Assembly: GCA_016785225.1 (NCBI GenBank)
Contig: JAFBJZ010000429.1
Coordinates: 496,001 to 560,000, forward strand
Direction: 5' to 3'
DNA length: 64,000 nt
Source: Psettodes erumei
Lineage: Eukaryota > Chordata > Actinopteri > Pleuronectiformes > Psettodidae
Positions 13,323 through 24,410 of this stretch are shown in pieces. Within the stretch, counting starts at the first letter, position 1. The number at the start of each line of letters is the position of its first letter. The notes under the pieces are model-generated. The model was not told where the DNA came from. It did no database searches and saw only the letters and a program-made list of their open reading frames with translations. The position numbers and the translations under genes were made by a program.

Positions 13323-15200
13323 GGTAGGCCAGTCTTTCCCGGAATCCTCCCCCCACACGTGTTATGAAGATAAACTACTCTTTAACTTTTCATAAAAAAA
13401 ATATGTTTCTAATTCTACATAACGACTAAATAGGGTTTGTATGCCTAATTGTGAAGGTATATTCATAGTTGTACTTCTGGATGCCTGATTGCCTTTACGC
13501 ATTTGAAAGTACCAAAGACAATCTTAATTTGAAATTAAGGGCTTGTCGGGACAGATTACATTCCAAATGACTTGCTAAACAAAATCATAAAGTTAAACAT
13601 CTTGTTATTTTTGTGAAACAAACGCAGCAACACATTAACATCTTTCGCAGAGCATCTTGAATGGCCCAAATCCATTTTGGGTGCCAGCGTGCCTTTTTAA
13701 AAACAGGGCTTAATGGACAAAAATGCATTGCACAGGAGAAGCACAAAAGAGGTGGAATGTTTTAATGTTTTTAACACATGCACTTCAACAATAAACACAC
13801 CAGAGAGACTGTGCACCTTCCTCTCTGGCGTAAAAAACCTGGTGCAGAAATCAAAAAGGCTGTAGGAGAACAATAACAGGAAAAAGTAAGTCTCGGAGGC
13901 ATTTTACATGACAAATGATCATGAGAGGTAGAACTAACATGAGGCATTATATACTATGTAGGAGACAATGTAATAGAATGCAATTTACATGGCAAAAGAG
14001 AAATGTGTAGAACATTTTTAAATTACAGTGAGATTTAGGATTGGAAACCATGCATCATAAATTATGCAATGCAGGGATTTTGTGATTGATGAATGAATGG
14101 AAACAGTCGGGCACACGGAAAGCCCGACATCTTGCTCCTAAAATAAACCAAGATTAGAGAAAGGCCCTCTTAGTTTTAAATGTGGCTACAGTTCCATTCA
14201 GGTGTGAACGTTATGGCTGCCTGCCGTTAAGCCCCTCCAGCAGCCACGGGGCATTTTCCTGGAGTATCCCGCACTGTGAAAACAAAGGACTATTGTGGGA
14301 TTTAGAGTGAAATTGAATGTTGTCTTTTGTACCCAGCTTGGTTACTAGGTACGGTGGTTGAAATGAGAGATAAAACAGGGAAATCACCCAGCAGGCATTG
14401 AACAATGATTCTTTCTCATCTATCACCATGAGAGATCATTTCATTCCAATTTGTTGCTGGAAGGAAGAAATAAAAGCATGTAATCATCTCAAAGGCCTTC
14501 CCCTCACTTTACAAAAAATTATTTGTTGTCTGTAAATAAAAATAAATATAAGGTGCCATTTGCTATGTATACACGATGGGTCTACTGCACACCGTAACAC
14601 TTAAATATAACATAAAACCAAATAGATTAGCATTAAATAAAATAAATAAGGAAGTGGGAGCACATGAGTGTGATTTTAAACTATGGAAACATATTTGGAA
14701 AATATACAAAGGATATATTACTTAGAACAATCACAAGTTACATTAATCACGTTAATGAACACACTCCTTGTTTTTTGTTTTTTTAATAAAGACCTTCACC
14801 TTTTTTTACTCTTATCAAGAAAGCCCTTTGAATTAGATGTTGTAGTGAATTAGGCCCATCACACATCCTGAAGGCTCTTTCCGCTTTCCACACTGATAAA
14901 GCTAGAATGGGTGTGCAGTGAGAATGTGGAGATACAGACCTCTGGAAGTGCTTAATCATGTCAAATTCACACAGGGTTTGGTTGAAAGAGATCGTTTTAC
15001 AACTAAAGTAATTTTGGTGATGACCTGAGGATCATCTTAAAATATTCAAGCACAGATTCATCAGATTTCTGCTGATGAATCTGCATCTGATCAGTTGCCC
15101 ATGCCCAGAAGTAGGGGTAACTAAAAGTCATTAGTAATCTCACAAAAACTCATCTGTTTTATAAGTGTTGCACCAATAGCCCAGAGACAGAGATAAGAAA
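13323..15200. other. Non-coding AT-rich stretch between the duplicate copies
   Basis: No gene seen. It is rich in A/T runs (for example 14520-14760). It contains a perfect 12-base inverted repeat at 15053-15083 with a 7-base loop. Confidence 0.55.
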
Positions 15201-15204
15201 CATT

Positions 15205-15525
15205 TAATAAAGGTACAACTGATTATTTTCCTTATTTATTAATCTATTGGTTATTTATATTTACATTTTTTTAATGATATTTTGAAATAGTTTTATCATT
15301 TTGTCCCTGAAATATCAGAAAATTGCAAAACTTATACGGTCAAAAACACAAAGATACACAGTTATCATTTAAGACAGAGACAGCAGCAGTAAATGCTTAC
15401 ATTTTTGATACTGGAATTACTAAATGTTTGGCATTTTTACTTTAAAAATTGGTAACAAGAATGAATCAGTCTTTAAAACTTTGACTTTTATTTAGTTGTC
15501 GAGCAACTATTCAATTCATTGGCCA
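15205..15525 (+). mobile_element. Old copy of the fish repeat with the tttggcattttt motif
   Basis: The sequence contains, in the right order, gattattttccttatttatt, gaaatatcagaaaattgc, caaagatacacagttatcat, tttggcatttttactttaaa and a closing gttgtcgagcaac. A repeat of this build (from ggctgcaactaacgatt to a closing gattaatcg block) is abundant in percomorph fish. Two more partial copies lie at 52865-53245. The copy is diverged but nearly full length. Confidence 0.6.
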
Positions 15526-15559
15526 GTTGGCCAGTGGTTGAGGGTCATAAAATCTAAAA

Positions 15560-15860
15560 TTTCAATCTGATGTTCTTTCAAAACATAGTAGGGAAACTGC
15601 ATTACCAAGGGAGACCATTGACATACTTTGCATCCAGTCCATTCTTGTTCTACTCGATTTGATTGCTGCCTTTGATACCATCGGTCGTGCCATTTTACTT
15701 GATAGGTTGGATAACTGGGCAAGCAATTCTGGCCACTTTCAAGACTTGTCATATCACTGTTATTCTGATGATACACACATCTATTTCTCTGCTAAACCCA
15801 ATAATCTGAACCCACTGTCCTCCCTCCAAGATTGCTGAGCTGCCACCAAAGGTGGGAGGT
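15560..15860 (+). pseudogene. Reverse-transcriptase fragment of a LINE retrotransposon
   Basis: One frame (about 15644-15835) reads ILVLLDLIAAFDTIG, then AILLDRLDNW, then YHCYSDDTHIYFSAKP and a stop. This is the non-LTR reverse-transcriptase order: motif A (LDLSAAFDT, with a catalytic Asp) and motif C (Y-A-D-D, here YSDD) of the L2/Rex-like clade. Roughly 70-80 residues that normally separate these motifs, including motif B, have been lost by an in-frame deletion between DNW and YHC. The fragment has no endonuclease or 3' tail that I can see and cannot be active. Confidence 0.85.
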
Positions 15861-15914
15861 TCTCATAATTCTTTTCAGTTGGGCATGGCAACTTTGTCAT
15901 TGCAGTTCATTCCT

Positions 15915-16025
15915 TAAAGTGGTATCGGTTACGGTACTGTTGAAGTACTTTCATGATTTCAAGTTGAAGTACATGAGTATAGTATCGAGCTAATACCCAT
16001 ACTAGTGTTGTATCGGTGGGGCATA
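15915..16025. mobile_element. Possible non-autonomous DNA transposon fragment with gtatcg repeats
   Basis: Short repeats of the type ggtatcgg, agtatcgag and gtatcggtg, with gaagtac spaced between them, recall the ends of fish non-autonomous hAT elements. No clear terminal inverted repeats or target-site duplication could be placed. Confidence 0.3.
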
Positions 16026-16663
16026 GGCAAGTCTTTTTGTAGACGCCCATCCCCATCATATGTTTTTGATCGTCTCTCACTGTTTTGTGAACAGTGTTTT
16101 GTATTGTTATATACTGTATTCTATACATCCATGTTGTCCAGTTACTTGGTCTGGAGGAGGAGACTCATACCTGCATGTTTGAGGAAAGAAAAGCATTTGA
16201 ACTTGTCCAGTGTGCATCACAGCTTAATGGATAAATTCACCCTATGTGAAATACTTCCTGACGCTTCTGAAGTCACTGCCTTTCCTCCGCATTTAACATT
16301 GCTATGGTTACAGGCAGTGTTCAAGGCTATGTGGAACTGCCTAAGGAAATATACTTCATTCATCTCTCCGTGCACAAAGTTCTAATTTCCCTCTGCTCAG
16401 CTGTAACATGTACAGCACAAATTCAGATTCACTCTCGCAGTAATTATTGTTTTCAATCCCCAACACGGAGAGTACGATTGAAGCCTATGACTCAGCAGAG
16501 TTGGATGCGTAAGGGTACGAGGATTGCTGCGCCGCTTTTCTGTGGACGTTTGCAAATGCAACACAAATGATTAAATTAATCAAAAATGTTGGAATCAAGA
16601 GTAAGATGATTTTTCCCCCCTGTGACATAAACACTGCGTCCAACCCTGATCAAATAAAGTGCA
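16026..16663. other. Non-coding spacer before copy B
   Basis: A + strand open frame of 126 codons (16005-16385) runs through it but shows no domain and biased, low-information composition. I regard it as chance or transposon debris. Confidence 0.4.
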
Positions 16664-17387
16664 TGTTGACATGCATTAATTATTAACTGGGCTCATACAG
16701 CCGGAGTATTTCTGTCAAGAATGTGCTACTTTCTGGAAGGCTTGGTGACCCGTTTTGATATTAGACTGTTACTCTGGGAGTTATTACACATCAGTGATTC
16801 TGACAGCCTATTTCAAGAGGCTTTTGTATCATTAGCAGGCTGAAGTAAGTTTCACAGTGCTGTTCTGGCTCATTGTTTACATCACACCCTGGAATTAGTC
16901 AGCTCCAGAGGCGCTGATGTCAACAGCCTAACGATCTGCAGCAACTATCCACGTTCATGTGACGTTCTCTTCCCATTTATATCTCAGTGTGACACCCCAT
17001 GTCACTTCTATTCTGTTATTTGTACTGCTCATATTATTCTTGTTCTCCTTGACTCCATTTACCGTATAACTGTCTGCTGTTCTGATTGAAGAAATTGTTT
17101 AAAAGAGAAGCACCACTTTTGTTCCCCTCAAAGTCAAATATAGGCACTTAAGTAGTCTGGTATTTTTTTTCCATGTCACTCGGCCCTTTGTCTCAACTGA
17201 CTAACGCCTTAACCGTGACAAAAAACGCGCTAAATGAAAACCTTAAAATGCATAAAAACGAAACACAAAAAGTCAAGTGGCACGCTACATAAACACCATC
17301 CCTTGATATCAGATTTCAGCCGTTAAGCCACTACTGAGAATACAGTAAAGGCCGTCCATGCTAAACTAGTCATCCATCAGCTTGCCT
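16664..17387 (+). repeat. Non-coding direct repeat, copy B
   Basis: Partner of 12701-13322. The first 456 bases are almost identical to copy A; the later part (17320-17387) is only about 84% identical. In between, copy B lacks about 35 bases seen in A and carries about 160 bases of its own (17156-17319). Confidence 0.9.
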
Positions 17388-19095
17388 GCAGAAAAACTTT
17401 AGCTAAAGCCTCACCCAGAAGCAAACGCCTGAATCAGTATTGACAATCCAGGAATTAATTTCCAGCCGAGAGACCTGACCCTGCTTCCTGTGCCGGTGGT
17501 TTCAGTGATGAGGATGCCATTCAGGGCGGTAAGTGTTCTTTACAAGTCCAATGATAATGACAGTCATTCAAAATATCAGCATGTTAGAATATGCAGTAAG
17601 GGATGGCGGATGAGAGCAAGTATTGATCAAAGTAAGATAAAGGCCTTGAACTTAATGACCTCACCCACTGAAAACCTTTCTGAAACGCTTGTTTCCACAA
17701 GATTGAGATTATAACAGCATTTCCATTTAGTTATTATGCTTAATACTTAATTCAGTCTACTTCAGTAGCTGCCATCTCAGATTGTTTAGTGTTACCCTGC
17801 AATGTCAGCACCAGTCCCCAAAGATGCAGTCTTTCACTGTCTGCAGCGGCGCTGCTCTGATTTAACTGGTCTGACTGTAAATACTTCAAGAGTGAACGAT
17901 TAAGTGTGAAATAAACAAATGACAATTCAATACCTAAATATCACTATTTTAGAATATAATGCCTACCATACTAATGTGATTGTGGGCAACATAAACAACT
18001 CCGTTTTCCATATCAGTACCATTACAAATCGTGCCAAATAGCATTTTACCCCATCTTTAGCAGCGTGAAAATCAGCTGTGATATTCTCCCATTGTATAGG
18101 GAAAACACAGAGAACACATAAGAGTACTTGTATGGAAAACTCAAGTAAGTAATATGCACCGGTGTCATCGCAGTGAGAAGGCACTGTATGCCATGTAATT
18201 TATCAATCTTGGTAAAATTGATCTGCCTGCCTCAGCGTTGGCTCTCGTTATGCGTACACCCACCCCAACTCCGCGCATACAATATCCAACGTAATCAAAT
18301 CTCAGCAGCCACAGTATGTATGCAAAACAGAAAATAAAAACCTACGCCCTCTGTTTGTGACTGTGTGTTTTCAAGATATTACTCATCCCCTGCTCCTCAA
18401 TATGCCGTATGACTTATTGACTCACTCCCTGTAAGCCCAACTGCACTGTTCACGCTCAGGTTGCGGGTTGACGGTGAGGAAATCTATATATCAGAAACAA
18501 AACAGGTGTGGGGGGGGGCTGTCCTCTTCTGCAGGGCCTCCTACCTCCTGAACAAGCGTCTCGTCTTTGTCAATGGTTCCGACTCGACAGCTTTCAAATC
18601 CGCACTCTGCACCTGAAACTCAGCACAGCTTGCAAGCCGCAGCCTGCGCTTCACCCTCTTCTCCTGCAGACTCTGCTGGTATTGTTGGCTGACTGGATAT
18701 GATTAGTGGATATGCTGTTGTCTGTGCCCACACACACACACGCAGGCAGTGATATATTGTACACATGCGCAATCACAATTACACACACTCTCCCTCTGTC
18801 TCCCTCTCATGCAAATTAGCTCTCTGTCTTTACTGCAGCTACATTTTTTCCAATACGGTTTCTTCTTTTATTTCTTTTGATTTTATCAAATCATTTCATT
18901 GTTTCATTTTTTTCATGCTTTCATTTGGCTTTTCTGAAAATATGACCTGCTCAACATGAGTTGACCTGCAGTAATTGTTTCTTCTCTGACTTCATCACCC
19001 AGAACGTATAAACGTAATATTAAAAACTATTCAGCTTGGGGCTTATTTTTTCAACCCTGTCATTAGACAGGAACTTGATTTTGATCATTTATACC
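17388..19095. other. Non-coding stretch
   Basis: No gene seen. Contains a short CA run near 18730 and a G run near 18508. Short frames have no recognisable product. Confidence 0.55.
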
Positions 19096-19099
19096 AAAC

Positions 19100-19460
19100 A
19101 AGTGATGTCGACAGACGCCATGGTAGCAGCGTGGCCTCAACGGATGCCATTGTCAGGACGATCCGCCACTCTGGTCCAGACTGAAATATCACAACATGGA
19201 TGTATGTTGGATGGATTGCCTTGACTTTAGTACCACTCCTCTATTACCACAATGATTTTTTTTGTTTGTTGTGGTTTTAAGTGACATGCCTCAGCAGAAC
19301 TTCCATCCTGTGCCACCACCGGGGCCAACTTTTCGCTTCGTCTAATACTTGTTACCACACCGACACCCTGTGAACAAGGTATACATTATACCTTCTTAAC
19401 GTCATCATTTTAGGATCATAGATGTGAGCATGTTAGCATGTTGATGTTAGAAACCGGCAC
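19100..19460 (+). mobile_element. Decayed fish dispersed repeat (ggtccagactgaaatat type), copy 1
   Basis: Contains ctggtccagactgaaatatc, acaacatgg, then ttggatggattgcc and, farther on, gagcatgttagcatgttgat. This order belongs to a repeat often met in fish DNA, where 'ggtccagactgaaatatctcaac...ggatggattgccatgaaatttggtacagacattcatgg' is followed by 'gttagcatgctgatgttag'. The middle is disrupted. A second copy is at 28120-28290, and the two share the gactga-aat-tc and ggattgcc blocks. Confidence 0.55.
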
Positions 19461-20599
19461 GAAATAATATCGTGTCTAAGTCCGGCCTCAGGGGGACGTG
19501 GATCATGACAAATGATCATTCAATATCGTTGTATTTATGAAGATATAGTAAATGTTTAATGGTTATGTAGTTACATAACCTTGATTTTGTAACTTGTTTA
19601 CCCTCCTTACTGACAAATGTAGTTGTTATACAAGAAACTAAAGAAACTGCTTTTCAGCTCAAGAAAAATAAGGCCCAGACTGAAAAAATTACTGGAATTT
19701 TACTTTTAATTAATCAAGTTCTATTAGTAGCATACAAATATCTACACAAGGTGTTTGTAAAGCATATGACTGTGAATTTATTCCTCTACCTTTGCATATC
19801 TCATCATATGATTCCTGGAATAGTCATGGGAGAGATTTCCATATTTTACACTCCAGCTGGTGTCTTTTCTTTTCAATCAGTCACTGGCCGCTCTTGCTGG
19901 CTGCTTCAGAAGAACGTCTGTGCTCTGCTGTAATCCCAAACCACAAATCCCTGTAGACACTCGCTGCTGCTAGCCCACCACATTCAGCCTGCAGTCCATG
20001 AGGTCGAGGAGGGTTTTTTTTTCATGAAAATCCAGAGCTCTCAATTAAATCTTAAAAGTATAGTTGCTGCAGAGCGTGTATGACAACAATGGTGCATCTG
20101 AGACTTGTCTGAATGCGGTCTGTTTTGTGTGTGTGGGTGTCCCTTTGCTGAGAAGACCTAGTTTTCTGCCTTAAAGGAATTACTGGTTTAAGCTGCAGCT
20201 TAAAAGATGGATATCTTTCACTTCTCTCACACTGTCAGAGAAATATTTGATATAATTGAGAGGACATAATTAAAGATATGTTTTTAATTTTGTTTCCTGG
20301 CAATCTTGACATAACAAGCTTGGGTTTTTCTTTTTTTGATCCAACAAATTATTAATTTAAATGAGTCATAAATAATAAATTGAAAGGGATTTAATGACTG
20401 CGAATGCCTCATTTGAAAAGTAAATGGCAAACTGGCATGCCTAACTCAATTCTGTTTTTTATGATTATTGATTCACACCTCAAGCAGCTAATATCAGTGT
20501 GAGTATTATGACTGCTGCATCATGGAACACACACAAATTAAAGGCTTGTGTGGGGATGCTGGTCCAGATGCTGTTAAATTTTGGGAGGCCATCTGTAAA

Positions 20600-20623
20600 A
20601 AATAAATAAATAAATAAATAAAT
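20600..20623. repeat. AAAT tetranucleotide microsatellite
   Basis: About six uninterrupted AATA units. Confidence 0.95.
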
Positions 20624-23590
20624 ATGAACAGATCCTTATGGTGTTCAACATTTTAAGTTTAAATGAGACCTTATGTCTGCGGGTTAATTATGGATCATGG
20701 TTAGACCTGCTTTTCCTCCGCTTCATATAATTGTACACCTGGGCCATATGACACCTCACCGCAGAGAGCCAATTCTGCACCATTTATCATTCAGACATTT
20801 TAGCAGATTTTAAGTGGGGGACACCGTACCATGTTTAATTTCTAACCTACTTTTCACTGCTGTCTTAGTTTCAGCAGCCTGATAAAACTTTTATTCCCTG
20901 AGTTTCTTGTGTGAGGCAGCCAAGAGTAGACTGCACTAACTTATGGTAGTTAGGAGTTCCAAATAATTTTATTTTTATGCCTGTCTGTGGACATCTTACA
21001 AGCATGAGAAATTGCCAATGTGTTTCCTTGCCTCCTAGTTTAACCAAAATCAGAATTCAAAATTTTAATTATACGAACATGCTTTGTTTAGTGTGTGTTA
21101 ACTGTGAGACACGCTGCCAAAGTAAAACACTGGCAACACACCAGCGTGGCGCACAATCATCTGGTTACTCATTTAAGAATCTTAAAATTACATCTATCAC
21201 ACACCTTACCCCACAGAGATAACAATCCAGAATCTATGAATATGTAAATGCTTCTCATTTCAAATGTTTAACCACTGGACAAAATGTATTCTTCTTCCAG
21301 GTGAAATAACGATGAGCAAAACTCAATTTTGAATAGAAGGGCACTAAGTTAAAAATGGCATTACAAATGAAAATTTACTCAATTCATATATGCAGGTTCT
21401 GAAAGACAGTGTGAGGACCGTAATTTCCTAGTAAATCTTAATTTGAATAGTAACAATCAGTGGGTGAATAAATATTTAAATTTAACCTGTTGCCAATTAC
21501 GTTTCCGTCCACAATTCTCCGGTGTTGCATCAGCAGGAAGTTGTCAGAAGTCCACAGTGTACTTTCCCGCTGTGCTAATAGGCCACAGCAGCCAAAGTTT
21601 GAATAAACCTATGCTCAAGGAAAGGGAAATGTCCCAAGTCATCTTTATGTATCATCAATTAGCCTGGGATAGAAACAGACCGGAGGTGCAGATGTTAGTC
21701 TGCCTGGACCCAGATGACTGATGAGTCAATCTACTGCCGAGGACTGACCAGAGCAAAGTTTAATGTTCCAACAAAAACACCAGCTTTTATCAATATGACG
21801 ATGAGAGAAATGAGAACTGATTTCTGTGGAGTCGTTCAAATGCCAGGGGACAAGCATCCGCTGCAGTCCGCAGTTAAGATAGCATTGAATATCGATACCT
21901 ATAATAACAAAGGGCCTAGCAGAGAATATTCTTCTTGCGCTCTACAGATTACAGATCCTTTGACATACATCATGTGTGTCAATATTAAGTTCTCAATTTG
22001 GCCCTTATTATGTAAGCTCCAATTAATAGTTGAGATTCTTTTACAAAGAGCCAACGCTGAACAGTGTTCATCCAATTGCTTAGCAACTGTTACTAGGCGC
22101 AGTGGACTCGCAGTTGATCTCAAGAGTTTCAAAAGCACAAGAGCAAAAGTAGGAATGTGTTAATCTGTGTGTTTGTGACTGTTTTTAATGCAGTACTGTA
22201 ATACTGCGACTAACTACTGTCACTTTTAAATATCAAGTACGTAAACACATATCTAAGACAGGGTTCCCGTTTTAAATACGTCAGCCATGTCCACTGTATT
22301 TCATCAGCCTCTGAAGCTATTAGCGCGTGTTAATGCACTGCTTGGTTCAGACTGACCACCAGCAGGTAAACCTGTCTTCCTCACTGTGCTATTCTGCCAC
22401 TGACTGTAAAGTGCCACTTAAAGACTAATGAGACTGCATCACCCACTCACCTACAGTAAGCAGAGGTTTGAAGACAACTTTTGGCTTGACGGCAGGGAAC
22501 GTGCTTATCTCTGAAAAATGCTGCAGACTCCGTCTCTCTGTTTCCTTTTTTTTCTGTCAAGTCTCGAGCTCTTATATAATTTGAGGGTGAATGAGCGTTT
22601 GCCTTTAGAATCTCACCTTGATGATTGCACTTTTGAATTCTCCGCATGAGGAAAATAACAAAATTATACCTTCTTGCCTGAGTCGCAGTAATGGGTTTTG
22701 CTCTTCAACAGATAAACTCGTGGGCGGAGTGTGAGCGTGTGGGACGACGCGCGGAAGTGTTTTGATCGTTTGTTAGTCGCGCATGATTTCACAAACTGCT
22801 GCCCCGATTTCGTCCTGTGAGTGATGTGGCCTGAGGTGTGCAAGGTGCCATTTACTGCCTAATTACAATAATATTGTTATCTCTGGAGTAAACGCGTCTT
22901 TAAATATCATTCACTTGCATTGCGAAATAGAAAGTACCAAACAAAATATTAGAGGTTGCCAGCGGACCACTCAGAAAACTTAATAGTGCTTTAACATTTG
23001 CAGCGTGATGACTGCAAGTGAGATTTTTTAATGCCGCTTAGTTGTGACTGAGATAATTATGTCCTCAGAAAATAATGTTTCCTGTTTTTCAATGTGTGGC
23101 TTGTCTATCAGCAGTAAAAAAACAAAAAACAAACAAACCAAAAAACAATGGCCCCCGGCGTCAAAGTGCTCCATGTCCAATCTGAGGAAACATCATTTAA
23201 GGTAAATTTATGGTTTCTGTGAGGGCACGGTGTTTGCATTATTCTCTGCCAGGCTTGGCCGAGTGACAACAATTTTCCATTTATGGTAACTGCAGCAGCA
23301 GCACAGTTCATCACCTGAGGATGAATGGATCCACTCCAAACGAAACCGATTAAATATCTTTAAAAAATAGCACGTGGAAGTGAAGTGTTTTTTAAGCTTG
23401 TTAACGTTTGCTTTGCCCAGCAGACTCAGCTTGGATCAAAACGTACACTTTTATGAAAAAATCATTCAAACTGGACTGGAATCGCTCCTGTCGGTGTATA
23501 TTCAAGATTGTGCCGAGCTTCACAGAATAGCTTGAGATATGCTTAGCTAGCAATTTCTGTGTTCATTCAGAATTATTTAGGTGTCAAAAA

Positions 23591-23611
23591 AAGAAGAAGA
23601 AGAAGAAGAAG
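23591..23611. repeat. AAG trinucleotide microsatellite
   Basis: Seven AAG units after a short A run. Confidence 0.95.
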
Positions 23612-24385
23612 TACCCCCTTTTCATAGGAAAGCTTCCGCCTTAATATTGCTCAGGATGCTATCTATCTTCATGCTGAGGTGGATATCAATTAGGTGAGCC
23701 AACCATGTAATTGATTTCCACCCTGTTACCTTTAGCGCTGGTATTTGTGATGTTCAGACAGCGCTGCAGTCGCCTGTCTTTTTCTGCTACCTTGTGTCAA
23801 CACCTCCACACGTACATGCACTTTATTACAATCACAGGAATAAATATGATGTATGTAATCCATTTAGGACACACGAGCCGCCACTCATTGTGATTTCATT
23901 AACTTAAGCGGCGTGCGGCGCAAGATGGACACCAGGCCATTACCCAGTCACTATTACAGCCATTACAATAAAATCAGATATGAGAACAAATTACATTTTT
24001 GTCCAATCTAAACGACTGCTCTGATCTGCAGTGGCTGCCGCCTGACCAGCCATCCTCTCACGAAAAGAGGAAAGGTTACATGCACCTCTTGGCTCTTGGC
24101 AATTTGAATAATTTACTCAGATGTGCGGATGCGATTGGTCCTGCGACCTGTGTCTGTGCGGTCTGCCTCACTGTATGCACCGAGGAGATAAGAGCGTGAA
24201 TCGCAGACAAGAGATACCTCAGGGAGGCTGGAGGAGCGGAGCAGCGAGGGGCAACCCGGGGTCAACTACCTGGCCAGGAATGACAACTCGTGCCAGCGAG
24301 ATGTTGGAGCCTTACAAGATAAGTCTGGGATTTTAATAGGTTGAATTTTGCGAGAATATGATAACATGGGATTTTCAGGTTGTAA

Positions 24386-24410
24386 CCCCCCCCACACACA
24401 CACACACACA
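24386..24410. repeat. C-run and CA microsatellite
   Basis: Eight C residues followed by about nine CA units. Confidence 0.9.

Noticed and set aside
21714..22163. 149-codon + strand open frame
   Set aside because: No recognisable motif or splice context; the codon use looks random.
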